Below, in pieces: positions 40,906 through 50,146 of a DNA stretch of 53,305 nt; the stretch's first letter is position 1; every line of letters begins with the position of its first letter. Source of the stretch: Flemingiibacterium sp045636145 (lineage in GTDB: Bacteria > Bacillota > Clostridia > Oscillospirales > CAG-272); NCBI GenBank assembly GCA_045636145.1, contig JAZTWV010000033.1:1-53305 (forward strand), read 5' to 3'. Made by a program: the position numbers and the translations under genes. The notes under the pieces are model-generated. The model worked only from the letters and a program-made list of their open reading frames with translations, ran no database searches and was not told the origin of the DNA.

Positions 40906-42099
40906 ATGATAAATGTAGCAATTTTCGGATTCGGCGTTGTCGGAAGCGGCACCGCCGAGGTCCTCACACAAAACGCCAAGCTTATTTCGGAGCGTGTAGG
41001 TGACGACATCAACATAAAATATATCCTTGACCTGCGTGATTTTCCGGACAGTCCTTTTAGGGATAAAATCGTTCACGACGTGGATGTTATCTTAAACGAC
41101 CCTGAAGTCAGCATATGCGCCGAGCTGATGGGAGGCTCTCATCCTGCATTTGAATTTTCAAGCGCGGCTATGAAAGCAGGGAAAAGCGTTGTCACCTCAA
41201 ACAAGGAAGTTGTGGCAAACTTCGGTCCGGAGCTTTTGAAGATCGCATCAGAGAACAATGTGCGATATCTTTTCGAAGCAAGTGTTGGCGGAGGTATTCC
41301 CGTTATTCATCCTATCGGAAACTGCCTCACCGCAAACGATATAACAGAGGTCAACGGTATCCTGAACGGCACTACCAACTATATCCTCACCCAGATGATA
41401 AACGAAAACAAGGATTTCGGTACTGCTCTTGCAGAGGCGCAGGAGAAGGGCTATGCCGAGCGCGACCCTTCGGCTGACGTTGACGGCATTGACACCTGCC
41501 GCAAAATATCCATTCTCTCTGCTATGGCTTTCGGCAAGCTTGTTCCACCGGATAAGGTGCAGACCGAGGGTATTCGAAATGTAACTCTCCGCGATGTAGC
41601 CAATGCGGCAAAATTCGGTGCGTCCATCAAGCTTATCGGAAAAGCAGTGCGCGTAGGCGACAAGATAAGTGCCTGTGTATCTCCCACCCTGGTGCGTCAT
41701 TCAAATCCCCTTTCGGGCATCGGTGACGTATACAACGGTGTGCTTGTAAACGGCAATGCAATCGGCGACGTAATGTTCTACGGCCGCGGCGCAGGCAAGC
41801 TTCCCACAGCAAGCGCGGTTGTTTCGGATATTATTGAAATTGCCACCTTCCTCTCTCATCCGACGCATAATGTACCTGTATGGGAGCGTCTGTCTGACGA
41901 CGAGATACTTCCGGCAGACAAGCTTAAATCCCGTTGGTATCTGCGCTTTGACAAGAAGCCGAATCACTGCCTGTGTATGCTTGATGCAGAGGTTATCGAG
42001 GACAGCGAGGACTGCTACGCAGTAATAACCGGCGAGGTCAGCCTCCTTGAGATTGGTGTGACACTCAGCGAGAAATTCACCGCCATGCGGGTGCTTTGA
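40906..42099 (+). CDS. hom: Homoserine dehydrogenase
   Basis: Reduces aspartate-semialdehyde to homoserine for threonine and methionine synthesis. The 397 residues show the Rossmann start IFGFGVVGSGTAEVL, SNKEVVANFGPEL, EASVGGGIPVIHPI, the signature NGILNGTTNYILTQM and AERDPSADVDGIDTCRK with the catalytic Lys and Asp region. The C terminus is short: about 60 residues (RWYLRFDKKPNHCLCML onward) begin like an ACT regulatory domain but lack its glycine-rich effector part. Threonine feedback may be reduced. AAAGGAAA precedes the ATG. It is a single-gene unit ending at a bidirectional terminator. Confidence 0.94.
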   Translation: MINVAIFGFGVVGSGTAEVLTQNAKLISERVGDDINIKYILDLRDFPDSPFRDKIVHDVDVILNDPEVSICAELMGGSHPAFEFSSAAMKAGKSVVTSNKEVVANFGPELLKIASENNVRYLFEASVGGGIPVIHPIGNCLTANDITEVNGILNGTTNYILTQMINENKDFGTALAEAQEKGYAERDPSADVDGIDTCRKISILSAMAFGKLVPPDKVQTEGIRNVTLRDVANAAKFGASIKLIGKAVRVGDKISACVSPTLVRHSNPLSGIGDVYNGVLVNGNAIGDVMFYGRGAGKLPTASAVVSDIIEIATFLSHPTHNVPVWERLSDDEILPADKLKSRWYLRFDKKPNHCLCMLDAEVIEDSEDCYAVITGEVSLLEIGVTLSEKFTAMRVL

Positions 42100-42111
42100 T
42101 ATCATAAAGAC

Positions 42112-42147
42112 AAAAAATTTGCAGTTCGGTTGAACTGCAAATTTTTT
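42112..42147. terminator. Bidirectional terminator between hom and uxuA
   Basis: A perfect 16-bp stem (42112-42127 with 42132-42147) with loop GGTT; the outer A/T pairs give T runs on both strands. It serves the convergent genes hom and uxuA. Confidence 0.92.
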
Positions 42148-42150
42148 ATT

Positions 42151-43206
42151 TTACTTATTCTCTTTATTGATGGCTTCCCAGATACCGTTAAGATATACAG
42201 CACCGAGAGCGCGGTCGTAAAGACCGTAGCCGGGCTTGCCTGTCTCGCCCCAGATCATGCGTCCGTGGTCGGGACGTATGTAGCCGTCGAAATCCACATC
42301 CCAAGCCGCCTTAAGTACGTCGTACATATCAAGAGAACCGTTCTCACTGAGATGACCTGTTTCGTTAAAGTCACGGGGACCGGTAATTTTGATATTGCGG
42401 GCGTGGAGGAAGTGAATGCGGCGCTTAGCTCCGAAGTGGCGGATCATATCAACAACGTTGTTCGCAGGATCTACGCCGAGAGAGCCGGTGCAAAGGGTAA
42501 GTCCGTTGCACTCGCTGTCAACAAGGTTACAGAAGCGCTCAAGATTCTTTGCATTGGTGATAACTCTGGGCAGACCAAAGATACCCCACGGCGGATCGTC
42601 CGGATGGATAGCCATTTTGATTCCGCTCTCCTCGCATACGGGAATAATCCCGTGAAGGAAGTAGCTCATATTCTCCCAAAGCTTCTCCTCGTCAACAGAC
42701 TTGTACTCTGCAAGCAGTGCACGAAGACCGTCCTGAGTGTAGCTCTCGTCCCAGCCGGGAAGCGACAGCTTCTTGGTGTTAGGGTCCATTGCCAGAACCT
42801 CCGCATCGCGGTAGATAAGGCAGGTGGAGCCGTCGGGATTCTTATGGGAAAGGTCAGAGCGAAGCCAGTCAAACACAGGCATAAAGTTATAGCAGATAAC
42901 CTTAACGCCTGCATCTGCAAGCTTCCTTATATTGCGGCGATAAACCTCGATGTACTCGTCGCGGGACGGTTTGCCCAGCTTGATATCCTCATGTACGGGA
43001 ACACTCTCGACTACCTCAAATGCAAGGCCGTGAGCATTTGCGGAGGATTTGATCTTGGCAATGCTCTCTGCACTCCACTCTTTTCCGGGGGGCACATCGT
43101 AAACAGCCGACACGATGCCGCTCATACCGGGAATCTGTGAGATATACTCAAGACTTATGGGATCGCCGTCACCGTAATGTCGGAATGTCATTTTCATTTC
43201 CTTCAT
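42151..43206 (-). CDS. uxuA: Mannonate dehydratase
   Basis: Converts D-mannonate to 2-keto-3-deoxygluconate in glucuronate breakdown, with a divalent metal. The 351 residues start MKMTFRHYGDGDPISLEYI and include CYNFMPVFDWLRSDL, KMAIHPDDPPWGIFGLPRV, LCTGSLG, HFLHARNIK and IRPDHGRMIWGE with the His, Cys and Asp metal ligands. ATG 43206 follows AGGAGG; an upstream in-frame ATG (43266) lies in the -35 element. No other hexuronate gene is adjacent, so the rest of the pathway is elsewhere. Gut bacteria use this route on plant and mucin uronic acids. Confidence 0.95.
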   Translation of the reverse strand: MKEMKMTFRHYGDGDPISLEYISQIPGMSGIVSAVYDVPPGKEWSAESIAKIKSSANAHGLAFEVVESVPVHEDIKLGKPSRDEYIEVYRRNIRKLADAGVKVICYNFMPVFDWLRSDLSHKNPDGSTCLIYRDAEVLAMDPNTKKLSLPGWDESYTQDGLRALLAEYKSVDEEKLWENMSYFLHGIIPVCEESGIKMAIHPDDPPWGIFGLPRVITNAKNLERFCNLVDSECNGLTLCTGSLGVDPANNVVDMIRHFGAKRRIHFLHARNIKITGPRDFNETGHLSENGSLDMYDVLKAAWDVDFDGYIRPDHGRMIWGETGKPGYGLYDRALGAVYLNGIWEAINKENK

Positions 43207-43237
43207 GGTAAAACCTCCTTCTACAGTTGTCACTATA

Positions 43238-43266
43238 ATGATACTATAGAAATTGGGGTTTGTCAA
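43238..43266 (-). promoter_or_regulatory. Promoter of uxuA
   Basis: Minus-strand TTGACA (43266-43261), 17 bases, TATCAT (43243-43238). The -10 lies in a short interrupted palindrome, CTATA-N7-TATAG (43233-43249), which could bind a regulator. Confidence 0.65.
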
Positions 43267-43436
43267 GAAAAAATCCGCCCTTTATGGGTATGTTATATTA
43301 GGTTTTTAATCAAGTCATTCCAAGACAGGTCCGCCTGTATATATGAACCCTTTCCCATTACATTATAGTAGGGGCAAAAACGCAAATATAAAGTAACCAA
43401 GCGGAACAAATAACCGCAGCGGCTCAAATCATCATT

Positions 43437-44915
43437 CTACAAAATAATGCAGATAAGTCCGCCGCTTCCCTCGTTGATAATACGCCCCAAGGTCTCCGAA
43501 AGCTTTGCACGGGCTTCCTCAGGCATATGTCCAAGCTTTGTATGAAGTCCCTCGTTCACAAGCTGATACAGCGTTTTACCGAACATATTGGATTCCCATA
43601 TCTTTCTTGGGTCCTCCTCAAACTCCTTCAGCATAAACTTTACAAGCTCCTCGGACTGCTGCTCCGTACCAACCACCGGATTTATCTCGGTTTCGATATT
43701 TGCCTTTATCATATGAACACTGGGTGCTGACGCCCGAAGCCGCACGCCGTAGCTTCCGGACTGCTTAACAATTTCAGGCTCTTCAAGCCGCAGATCGCCT
43801 ATCTCCGGCATAACTATTCCATATCCCTTTTCGTTTACATCCGCAAGTGCCTGTGACACCCTGTCGTACTTCTCTTTCATCACGGAAAGCTCACGGAGAA
43901 GCGTTATAAGTTTCTCTTCGCTTGAAATATCAAATCCGCACATCTCGCTGATAATTTTGTAATACAGTCCGTCGGCAACCTCAAGCGACAGCTCCGCTGT
44001 ACCCTTTCCAAGATCAATCTTATCCGCCCGTATGCATTTAACATATTCGTTCTCACAAGGCTCGGAAAATACGCCATTTATCTCGCCTATCTTGAAAACA
44101 CGTGCGGCACGTTCCATAACAAACTCATCAAGGGCGATACGCAGAGGATGAGTGCTCTCCAGCGCATTTGTCCATTCGGGAAGCTTCACCTTCACCTCAC
44201 AGACAGGGAATTCCATGAGTATCAGCTCAAGAATATGACGTATGTCGTCACCGTCAAGGCGCAGACAGTTTACAAGCGCAACGGGTGCCTCATACTTTTC
44301 TTCAAGCTCATAAGCAAGCTTAATAGAGCTGTCACTTTCAGGCGCGGCGGAGTTCAGAATAATGGCAAAGGGCTTCCCTGCCTCGCGAAGCTCCTTGACT
44401 ACACGCTCCTCTGCCGCAACGTAATTCTCGCGCGGGATCTCGCCGATAGTGCCGTCGGTTGTAACCAGCATACCAACGGTAGAATGCTCGCTTATTACCT
44501 TGCGTGTACCGTATTCCGCCGCCTCAACAAACGGCATCGGTTCAGCCTGCCAGGGTGTGTGTACCATACGGGCATGACCGTCCTCGATATGCCCCATGGC
44601 GTCCGGAACTATGTACCCCACGCAGTCCACCATTTTAACCTTCATCACCGCATTGTCCGACAGTGTTATTTCCACCGCTTCATCGGGAACAAATTTCGGC
44701 TCAGTGGTCATTACGGTCTTACCTGCGGCACTCTGCGGCATTTCGTCTCTGGCACGCTCTCGCTCATGCTCGTCTGCAATTGCAGGTATCACCATCGCCT
44801 CCATAAACCGCTTGATAAATGTAGATTTGCCTGTGCGAACAGGTCCGATGACCCCCAGATAAAATGTATTGGCGCACCGCTCGGCAATATCTCTGTAAAT
44901 TGATGTATCTGCCAT
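43437..44915 (-). CDS. spoIVA: Stage IV sporulation protein A (spore coat ATPase)
   Basis: SpoIVA is made in the mother cell and polymerises on the forespore surface by ATP hydrolysis to form the coat base layer. The 492 residues show Walker A GPVRTGKSTF, the TRAFAC-type switch MTTEPKFVPDEAVEI, Walker B KMVDCVGY, and the conserved end GGLICIIL that contacts the forespore via SpoVM. AAGGAGGATAAGG lies before the ATG. The full-length gene indicates an endospore former. It has a candidate sigma-E promoter upstream. Confidence 0.96.
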   Translation of the reverse strand: MADTSIYRDIAERCANTFYLGVIGPVRTGKSTFIKRFMEAMVIPAIADEHERERARDEMPQSAAGKTVMTTEPKFVPDEAVEITLSDNAVMKVKMVDCVGYIVPDAMGHIEDGHARMVHTPWQAEPMPFVEAAEYGTRKVISEHSTVGMLVTTDGTIGEIPRENYVAAEERVVKELREAGKPFAIILNSAAPESDSSIKLAYELEEKYEAPVALVNCLRLDGDDIRHILELILMEFPVCEVKVKLPEWTNALESTHPLRIALDEFVMERAARVFKIGEINGVFSEPCENEYVKCIRADKIDLGKGTAELSLEVADGLYYKIISEMCGFDISSEEKLITLLRELSVMKEKYDRVSQALADVNEKGYGIVMPEIGDLRLEEPEIVKQSGSYGVRLRASAPSVHMIKANIETEINPVVGTEQQSEELVKFMLKEFEEDPRKIWESNMFGKTLYQLVNEGLHTKLGHMPEEARAKLSETLGRIINEGSGGLICIIL

Positions 44916-44948
44916 GACCTTATCCTCCTTATGATAATTCCTGACATA

Positions 44949-44977
44949 TTTATATTACATCAAGCACAAAAATATGC
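44949..44977 (-). promoter_or_regulatory. Candidate sigma-E promoter of spoIVA
   Basis: Minus-strand GCATATTT (44977-44970), 13 bases, AATATAAA (44956-44949), a partial match to the sigma-E pattern (KMATATT / CATACANT). No sigma-A promoter is seen, in line with mother-cell expression. Confidence 0.35.
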
Positions 44978-44994
44978 AGATATGAGTATTTTCC

Positions 44995-45033
44995 TACCAA
45001 AAAATCGGCTTCCGAGGTTATATCGAAAGCCGA
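44995..45033 (-). terminator. Terminator after the CmpB-like gene
   Basis: TCGGCTTCCGA (45005-45015) pairs with TCGAAAGCCGA (45023-45033) with one mismatch; on the minus strand TTTTTT follows. Confidence 0.8.
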
Positions 45034-45038
45034 CAGCA

Positions 45039-45452
45039 CTATACTTTTTGTGGGTAAGACGTTTTCTTAGCACAAAGTAATTTTCTAAGATACTTACAGA
45101 GATATGAAGCAGGTATGCCCAAAAGATACCAAAATCCCGAATACAAAATGCACACCTGACCAAACAAATTCATGAATTGATTTGAATAATCCCAAACCTT
45201 CCATCCAAGAAGTATATTAACCACAAATCCAACCGATAGCTCCGCAAGTGTTATTATAAGGCTGTCTGCAAGACAGCGCTTCCACATGGGGGCTTTATTA
45301 TGCCGCGCCTCATTCACATAAATAAACAAAAGACACATTCCGCCCGTCAGTGCCATGGTCCAATGTGAATGCCCTCTCCACAGCACCTCAATAAGCGTAT
45401 ATCCAACGCCTCCCACCGAATAAACCACAGCATATTCTCCGATTTTACCCAT
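45039..45452 (-). CDS. CmpB-like membrane protein (putative ABC transporter permease)
   Basis: A 137-residue protein with four likely transmembrane helices that matches the ABC_trans_CmpB (PF06541-type) family: GYTLIEVLWRGHSHWTMALTGG, LGWKVWDYSNQFMNLFGQVC and LYSGFWYLLGIP are typical. The family is annotated as putative permease, but its function is unproven and no ATPase partner is adjacent. GGAG precedes the ATG. It is a separate unit between the yhaN terminator and spoIVA. Confidence 0.82.
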   Translation of the reverse strand: MGKIGEYAVVYSVGGVGYTLIEVLWRGHSHWTMALTGGMCLLFIYVNEARHNKAPMWKRCLADSLIITLAELSVGFVVNILLGWKVWDYSNQFMNLFGQVCILYSGFWYLLGIPASYLCKYLRKLLCAKKTSYPQKV

Positions 45453-45517
45453 TATTATCTCCGCCGATTTAAATATTTTCTGAAAATATAATTAACCTAC
45501 GAAGATAATTTTATACA

Positions 45518-45568
45518 CAAAAAGCATATCCCCTTTGATTTCAAATCATCTAAGGGATATGCTTTTTG
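45518..45568 (-). terminator. Terminator after yhaN-like gene
   Basis: CAAAAAGCATATCCC (45518-45532) pairs with GGGATATGCTTTTTG (45554-45568), with an inner GATTT/AAATC stem. T runs on both strands. Confidence 0.88.
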
Positions 45569-45577
45569 TCATTCAAG

Positions 45578-47737
45578 TTACATTCTGATGTGCTTAAACT
45601 CACCAATATCACGCATGAGAGACGCCTCTCTGTCATTTGCGGTAAATATGAGACTTTGCGATTTACCCGTGGCTATAAGACGAAGAAGCTTTTTAAGACG
45701 CTCATCATCCTGACGTATAAACGACTCGTCGTATATTATGGGCGGCTCGGTTTTACTGTACAAAAGAGATATAAGCGACAGACGCAGTGAAAGATACGCC
45801 GCATCCTGCGTGCCTGCGCTGAGAACACCAAGGGATCGCTGTCCGCTCTCAGTCTCCGCAGACATGGAAAGATCTGCTCCAACTCCGAGATTATTATATT
45901 TCCCTCCCGTAATTGCCGCCATATTCCGCGCCGCTTCGGATGCAAGTCTCGGTGCTATGCTGAGGCGGAGCGACTCGCCTGCCTCGCTCAGCTTTTCATT
46001 GGCAAGCTTATATGCCGCGTGCTTTTTCTGAAGCTCTGCACGGCGAGCCTTCATTGATGACAGCCTGTCCGCTATAAGCTTAGGGTCATCGGCGATAGGA
46101 TACAATCCGGCAAGCTCCTTTTCAAGCTCTATGCAGTGCTTTTCAAGCGAAGCCGCCATTTTTGCCGCAAATTCCGCTTCCCGACGCATAGAAGAAAGCT
46201 CAGATGCATCCACATCCGATATGTCAACACCGCTGTCAACCGTCGCACGAAGTTCCTCTTCGCTGTAAGGCTTAAGCTGAGCGTCTATTTGCGAAAGCAA
46301 GGAAATATGCTTGTCATACTCAGCTTTAACTCCGCTTGATTCCTGTGCTTTTCTCTTTTGCTGTTCATGTTTCTCCGAAAGCTCCTCGGGATCACATCCG
46401 TATTCCTGTCTTATTTCATCGCAAAGCTCATTGTATCGGCGTCTGGCGTCAATAACAGCAAGATTTGTGAATTTAGCGGCCTCCTGCGCGCCCCTGTATT
46501 CCGCCGCTTCCGCTTCAAGAGTGTCAAGGTCGTAGTAAAGCTCAACATCGGAAGCCTGTCCGCGAAAACGCGCCCCGAGAGCAAGCAGTATAACGCCAAC
46601 AATGCTGAGTCCGCCTCCTGCCGCCGCAAAAAGTACATTTATTGCCGCCTCGTTAAGTATTGGCATGATACCGAACAAAACAAGGGCAATGCCGGCAAGC
46701 AGAGCGATTACTCCTGCCGCAGTGCATCCTTTCGCTTTTGCAAAAAGTCGCTTTTTCTTAGTTTCAACAGCATCCTTGCCGCCCATTTTCAAAAATTCCT
46801 CAAGCTCGCGGCTTGGCTGATACTGCTGACATTCCTCCTCACGAAAAATCGTCTCATCAAGCTCTTTTTTGAGGACTACGAGCCTGCTGCTGTATTTCTC
46901 CATACGGGATGCCGCGGCACTTTCTCTGTCGTTGTCGGTCCGAAGCCGCTCGCTAAGCACAGAAATTCTTGATTCTATCAGCCGCCTGCGCTCAAAAAGC
47001 TCAATAAGCGCATTAGCCTCAAACTGCTGTATCTTCGCACCGATTCCATCGGCTTTTTGCGCGGCGCTGTTTAATTTCTCCCGTGAGTCGTCAAGCTGTG
47101 CCTCTTTTGAAAGAATATCCTCGTGGATACGCAGTGCCTCCGCAAGCTTTACCTCAAGCAGTGCACATTCATTGTCGATTTCATAAAGTCTGCCGCCCTT
47201 TTCGTTTTTGTGAAGCAGTGCGGCGCGCGCCGCATCAAGCTTGGCAATGGCACGCTGGGTGTTTACGTTTTCGTCCCCCGAAAACAGTATATTCTCGATC
47301 CCCTCGCTGAGCTTAGTCCCACCTGCGGTTGTACCGCCAAGCTGGGACACAAAAGCGGTTGATACGAACATTTCTGCATCTACTCCGAAAAACAGCTCGC
47401 CCGGCGTTTTTTCGTCAAGAGCGTGTCTTATGGGCATATTATTTTCACCGTCAACAAGCTGTACCGCCTCGCGATTCCCCACAACAGCACGCTCTATGCG
47501 GTATTTGTGAGAATCCACGGACACAGTGAGGCTTCCTGCCGCACCGCCTGTTTTCCAGGACATGATCTGCTCACGCTCACGGGAAGATACTCCGTAAAAT
47601 ATAAACTTAATGAAAGCCGCAAGGGTGGATTTGCCGCTTTCGTTAGCGCCCTCTAAAATGTTCATTCCCGGTGTAAGCTCCAGATCAAAATCCGAGAGCT
47701 TACCGAATGTATCTATATGTATTTTCTCAATAAACAT
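45578..47737 (-). CDS. YhaN-like SMC/SbcC-type ATPase
   Basis: A 719-residue ATPase of the RecF/SbcC/Rad50 superfamily. The N terminus FIEKIHIDTFGKLSDFDLEL and Walker A ANESGKSTLAAF, coiled coil from about residue 190 to 600, and the C-terminal signature RSLGVLSAGTQDAAYLSLRLSL with Walker B PPIIYDESF are visible. Unusually for this superfamily, but as in Bacillus YhaN, two transmembrane helices (about 345-400, VIALLAGIALVLFGI and SIVGVILLALGA) interrupt the coil. It is shorter than Bacillus YhaN. ATG 47737 follows GAGGTG and lies eight bases after the end of its nuclease partner. Confidence 0.88.
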   Translation of the reverse strand: MFIEKIHIDTFGKLSDFDLELTPGMNILEGANESGKSTLAAFIKFIFYGVSSREREQIMSWKTGGAAGSLTVSVDSHKYRIERAVVGNREAVQLVDGENNMPIRHALDEKTPGELFFGVDAEMFVSTAFVSQLGGTTAGGTKLSEGIENILFSGDENVNTQRAIAKLDAARAALLHKNEKGGRLYEIDNECALLEVKLAEALRIHEDILSKEAQLDDSREKLNSAAQKADGIGAKIQQFEANALIELFERRRLIESRISVLSERLRTDNDRESAAASRMEKYSSRLVVLKKELDETIFREEECQQYQPSRELEEFLKMGGKDAVETKKKRLFAKAKGCTAAGVIALLAGIALVLFGIMPILNEAAINVLFAAAGGGLSIVGVILLALGARFRGQASDVELYYDLDTLEAEAAEYRGAQEAAKFTNLAVIDARRRYNELCDEIRQEYGCDPEELSEKHEQQKRKAQESSGVKAEYDKHISLLSQIDAQLKPYSEEELRATVDSGVDISDVDASELSSMRREAEFAAKMAASLEKHCIELEKELAGLYPIADDPKLIADRLSSMKARRAELQKKHAAYKLANEKLSEAGESLRLSIAPRLASEAARNMAAITGGKYNNLGVGADLSMSAETESGQRSLGVLSAGTQDAAYLSLRLSLISLLYSKTEPPIIYDESFIRQDDERLKKLLRLIATGKSQSLIFTANDREASLMRDIGEFKHIRM

Positions 47738-47745
47738 CTCGCACC

Positions 47746-48864
47746 TCAGATCTCCTCTCCGAGAAGTGCCGCAAGCCCGCACCGCAGTGCCATTGCGGCA
47801 GTATCGCGTGTCTCGGCATCGTCACAAAGCAGCATTGGCTCAAGGCTTCGGTAAAACTCACCGCGTAAAGTGGGGTCGAAGCGAAGCTTTTCGCAGTCAA
47901 GAAGCGGCATTGTTGCATCAATCACCTCAAGCATAAACAGCCTTGAAAACTGCTCGGAAAGAAAGCTTTCCGACAGCTTGAAATCCCCCGACACATCGCC
48001 CGTCAGTCTTATTCTGAGAGCCGTATCTTCGCCAAAATGTCTCTCTGCGATAAACGCCTCAAGTCGATCTGCCACATCGGCATTTGATCTGGCACCGCTG
48101 ATATCAAGCGTCTCGCTTATATAAATTCGCTTGCAGAACCGTACAAATTTAGCGGCAAACTGAAGCATCACATCCTTGTCGGCAACAGCAAGCACCGCTC
48201 CTTTTTCCCCACATTCATCAAAGCCGCGCCCCTCAAGGCATCCGCTGTATGCTATGTGACAGCCTCCCACCAGCTTCACTCCGCTGTGAGCATGAACGTG
48301 CCCGAGAGCCGCATAGTCAAAGCCGCAGTCGGCAAGCAGTACCGACGGAATAGGACAGTATTTTGAGTCGCCCGAATCAAGATCCCCGTGGGCACAGAGA
48401 AGATTTATTCTGCCCTGATTCTCCACCGAAAATCCCTCAAGGGGACAGGTCTCCATATGCTCAGAAGTAAACGCCCAGCCGTATACAGTGGTATTCTTGT
48501 CCGGGAAATCAAAGCACGCAAGCTCAGGTGAATCGAAAATGTATACATTTTGGGGAAAATCCACACGCCGATAGTAGCTCGACGGGGTATATGGGTCATG
48601 GTTGCCGGGAGCTATTATTATTTTGCAGCCTGGTATGGCGGCAAATTCGCGGCATATGAGAGAAAGAGTATCGCGCGAAGCAAAGGCTCCGTCAAAGAAA
48701 TCTCCCGATATCAGCAAAAAATCCGCTTTATTCATTTTAGCCGACAGGGTGAGCGACGTAAATGCGGCACGCATATCGCTGTGGCGCAGCTCTGCCTTTT
48801 CAAAATCAAGAGTTGACAGCGGACTGTCAAGGTGCAGGTCAGCGCAGTGTAAAATCTTTATCAT
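47746..48864 (-). CDS. YhaO-like metallophosphoesterase (SbcD/Mre11 family)
   Basis: A 372-residue nuclease-like protein. All calcineurin-type metal motifs are present: HCADLHLDSPL, SGDFFDGAF, APGNHDPY, CAHGDLD and LGHVHAHS. With the following ATPase it forms an SbcCD/Rad50-Mre11-like pair; Bacillus YhaO and YhaN form a similar neighbour pair with yhaM, which is not here. A DNA-end processing role is inferred from the family. It has its own promoter and is divergent from the galU operon. Confidence 0.9.
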   Translation of the reverse strand: MIKILHCADLHLDSPLSTLDFEKAELRHSDMRAAFTSLTLSAKMNKADFLLISGDFFDGAFASRDTLSLICREFAAIPGCKIIIAPGNHDPYTPSSYYRRVDFPQNVYIFDSPELACFDFPDKNTTVYGWAFTSEHMETCPLEGFSVENQGRINLLCAHGDLDSGDSKYCPIPSVLLADCGFDYAALGHVHAHSGVKLVGGCHIAYSGCLEGRGFDECGEKGAVLAVADKDVMLQFAAKFVRFCKRIYISETLDISGARSNADVADRLEAFIAERHFGEDTALRIRLTGDVSGDFKLSESFLSEQFSRLFMLEVIDATMPLLDCEKLRFDPTLRGEFYRSLEPMLLCDDAETRDTAAMALRCGLAALLGEEI

Positions 48865-48894
48865 TATACGACTCCAATTTTAAGTAGTACTTAT

Positions 48895-48923
48895 ATTATA
48901 CACCATTTTGACACCGATTGCAA
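48895..48923 (-). promoter_or_regulatory. Promoter of the yhaO-yhaN pair
   Basis: Minus-strand TTGCAA (48923-48918), 17 bases, TATAAT (48900-48895). Confidence 0.7.
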
Positions 48924-48950
48924 GGCATGGTTGGAAAAATCCGAAATGGC

Positions 48951-49120
48951 AAAAAACGGAGCCGAGACAGCTCCGTTTTGATGATCACCTGCCATATCTG
49001 AATTTTCGCCATGCGCTCAGCATTACCTTTTTTAACCTTTTCCACCGTTTTACTACCCTCACACGTGTCAATCTGTTTTCTTCCGGATGCAATTTTTAGC
49101 CGTTTTTTCGACATATTGGG
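48951..49120 (-). ncRNA. Candidate small RNA with its own promoter and terminator
   Basis: On the minus strand TTGATA (49156-49151), 18 bases and TACAAT (49132-49127) form a fair promoter, and a strong hairpin AAAACGGAGC/GCTCCGTTTT (48953-48979) followed by TTTTTT ends the unit about 170 bases later. No gene lies between. A 72-codon frame runs through here, but it has no ribosome-binding site and crosses the terminator, so a non-coding RNA is more likely than a protein. No known RNA class was recognised. Confidence 0.4.
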
Positions 49121-49161
49121 TGTTTTATTGTATCATCTCCCGTTTTTGTGTATCAAAACAC

Positions 49162-49215
49162 TTGATTTCTTAACAAAAACGCGATATAATATATAGTGAT
49201 AAACTGTTTTTATCA
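49162..49215 (+). promoter_or_regulatory. galU operon promoter and adjoining inverted repeat
   Basis: TTGATT (49162-49167), 17 bases, TATAAT (49185-49190). At the expected transcription start is TGATAAA (49197-49203) with TTTATCA (49209-49215), a perfect 7-bp inverted repeat that could be an operator or a 5' stabilising hairpin. Confidence 0.65.
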
Positions 49216-49258
49216 GCACTCTGCGAATACACTTTATTTCACAGGAGAGATTTTGAAA

Positions 49259-50134
49259 ATGAAAAAGATAACAAAAGCCGTAATTCCAGCCGCAGGTCTT
49301 GGCACCCGTATGCTGCCAATATCAAAGTCTGTTCCCAAGGAAATGCTTCCCATCGTTGACCGTCCCGCAATTTCATTCCTCGTTGAGGAAGCCGCCGCGG
49401 CAGGTGTTACGGATGTACTTATTATAACAGGCAGAGGTAAGGAGTCCATCGAAAACTACTTCGACTACAATGTGGAATACGAAAAAAAGTTTGCCGATTC
49501 CGGCAAATATGAAAAAATAGATGAAATGCGCCGCATCTGCTCCGCCGCAAACGTATATTTTCTTCGGCAGAAAGAGACAAAGGGTCTCGGTCATGCTGTG
49601 CTTACCGCTAAGAACTTCATAGCAGATGAACCGTTCTACATACTCTACGGCGACGATGTTATTCTCTCCGAAACCCCCGTATGTACACAGCTTGCACAGG
49701 CGTATGAAAAATACGGCAAGCCCTGCTGCGGAGTAAAACCTGTACCGTGGGAGCTTGTTTACAAATATTGCTCTCTTAAAGCCGAATCCAACGGAGATAA
49801 CACCTATCACGTTACAGACATGATAGAAAAGCCCAAGCCTGATCAGGTTTATACCAATCTCTCTATTCTCGGCAGAGTGCTCCTTACCCCCGATATATTC
49901 GATATACTTGAAAAAACAGAGCTGGGAGCAGGCGGCGAGATTCAGCTGACCGATGCTATGCGCGTACTTGCCACAAACGGAGGCATGACCGCGGTTGATT
50001 TTGAGGGCGAACGATTTGATTTCGGCTCAAAGCTTGGTTTCCTTACCGCAAATGTCAAATCTGCCGTTAATCACCCCGAAATAGGCGAAGATTTCAAAAA
50101 GTTCCTGATAGAATTCGCCGATTCCATTAAATAA
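49259..50134 (+). CDS. galU: UTP--glucose-1-phosphate uridylyltransferase
   Basis: Makes UDP-glucose for wall and glycolipid synthesis. The 291 residues begin KAVIPAAGLGTRMLP with the nucleotide-binding GLGTR, then SKSVPKEMLPIVDRP, the KETKGLGHAV loop, ILYGDDVIL, and RFDFGSKLGFL with the catalytic Asp and Lys region. ATG 49259 follows AGGAGA; an in-frame ATG at 49196 lies at the transcription start and is unlikely to be used. First gene of an operon with dCMP deaminase, a lipoprotein, rimI and tsaD. Confidence 0.95.
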   Translation: MKKITKAVIPAAGLGTRMLPISKSVPKEMLPIVDRPAISFLVEEAAAAGVTDVLIITGRGKESIENYFDYNVEYEKKFADSGKYEKIDEMRRICSAANVYFLRQKETKGLGHAVLTAKNFIADEPFYILYGDDVILSETPVCTQLAQAYEKYGKPCCGVKPVPWELVYKYCSLKAESNGDNTYHVTDMIEKPKPDQVYTNLSILGRVLLTPDIFDILEKTELGAGGEIQLTDAMRVLATNGGMTAVDFEGERFDFGSKLGFLTANVKSAVNHPEIGEDFKKFLIEFADSIK

Positions 50135-50146
50135 AAGGAGATTACT

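Noticed and set aside
48896..49114. 72-codon minus-strand frame beginning MSKKRLKIAS
   Set aside because: No ribosome-binding site, and the frame continues through a strong terminator hairpin and into the yhaO promoter. Treated as a possible small RNA instead.
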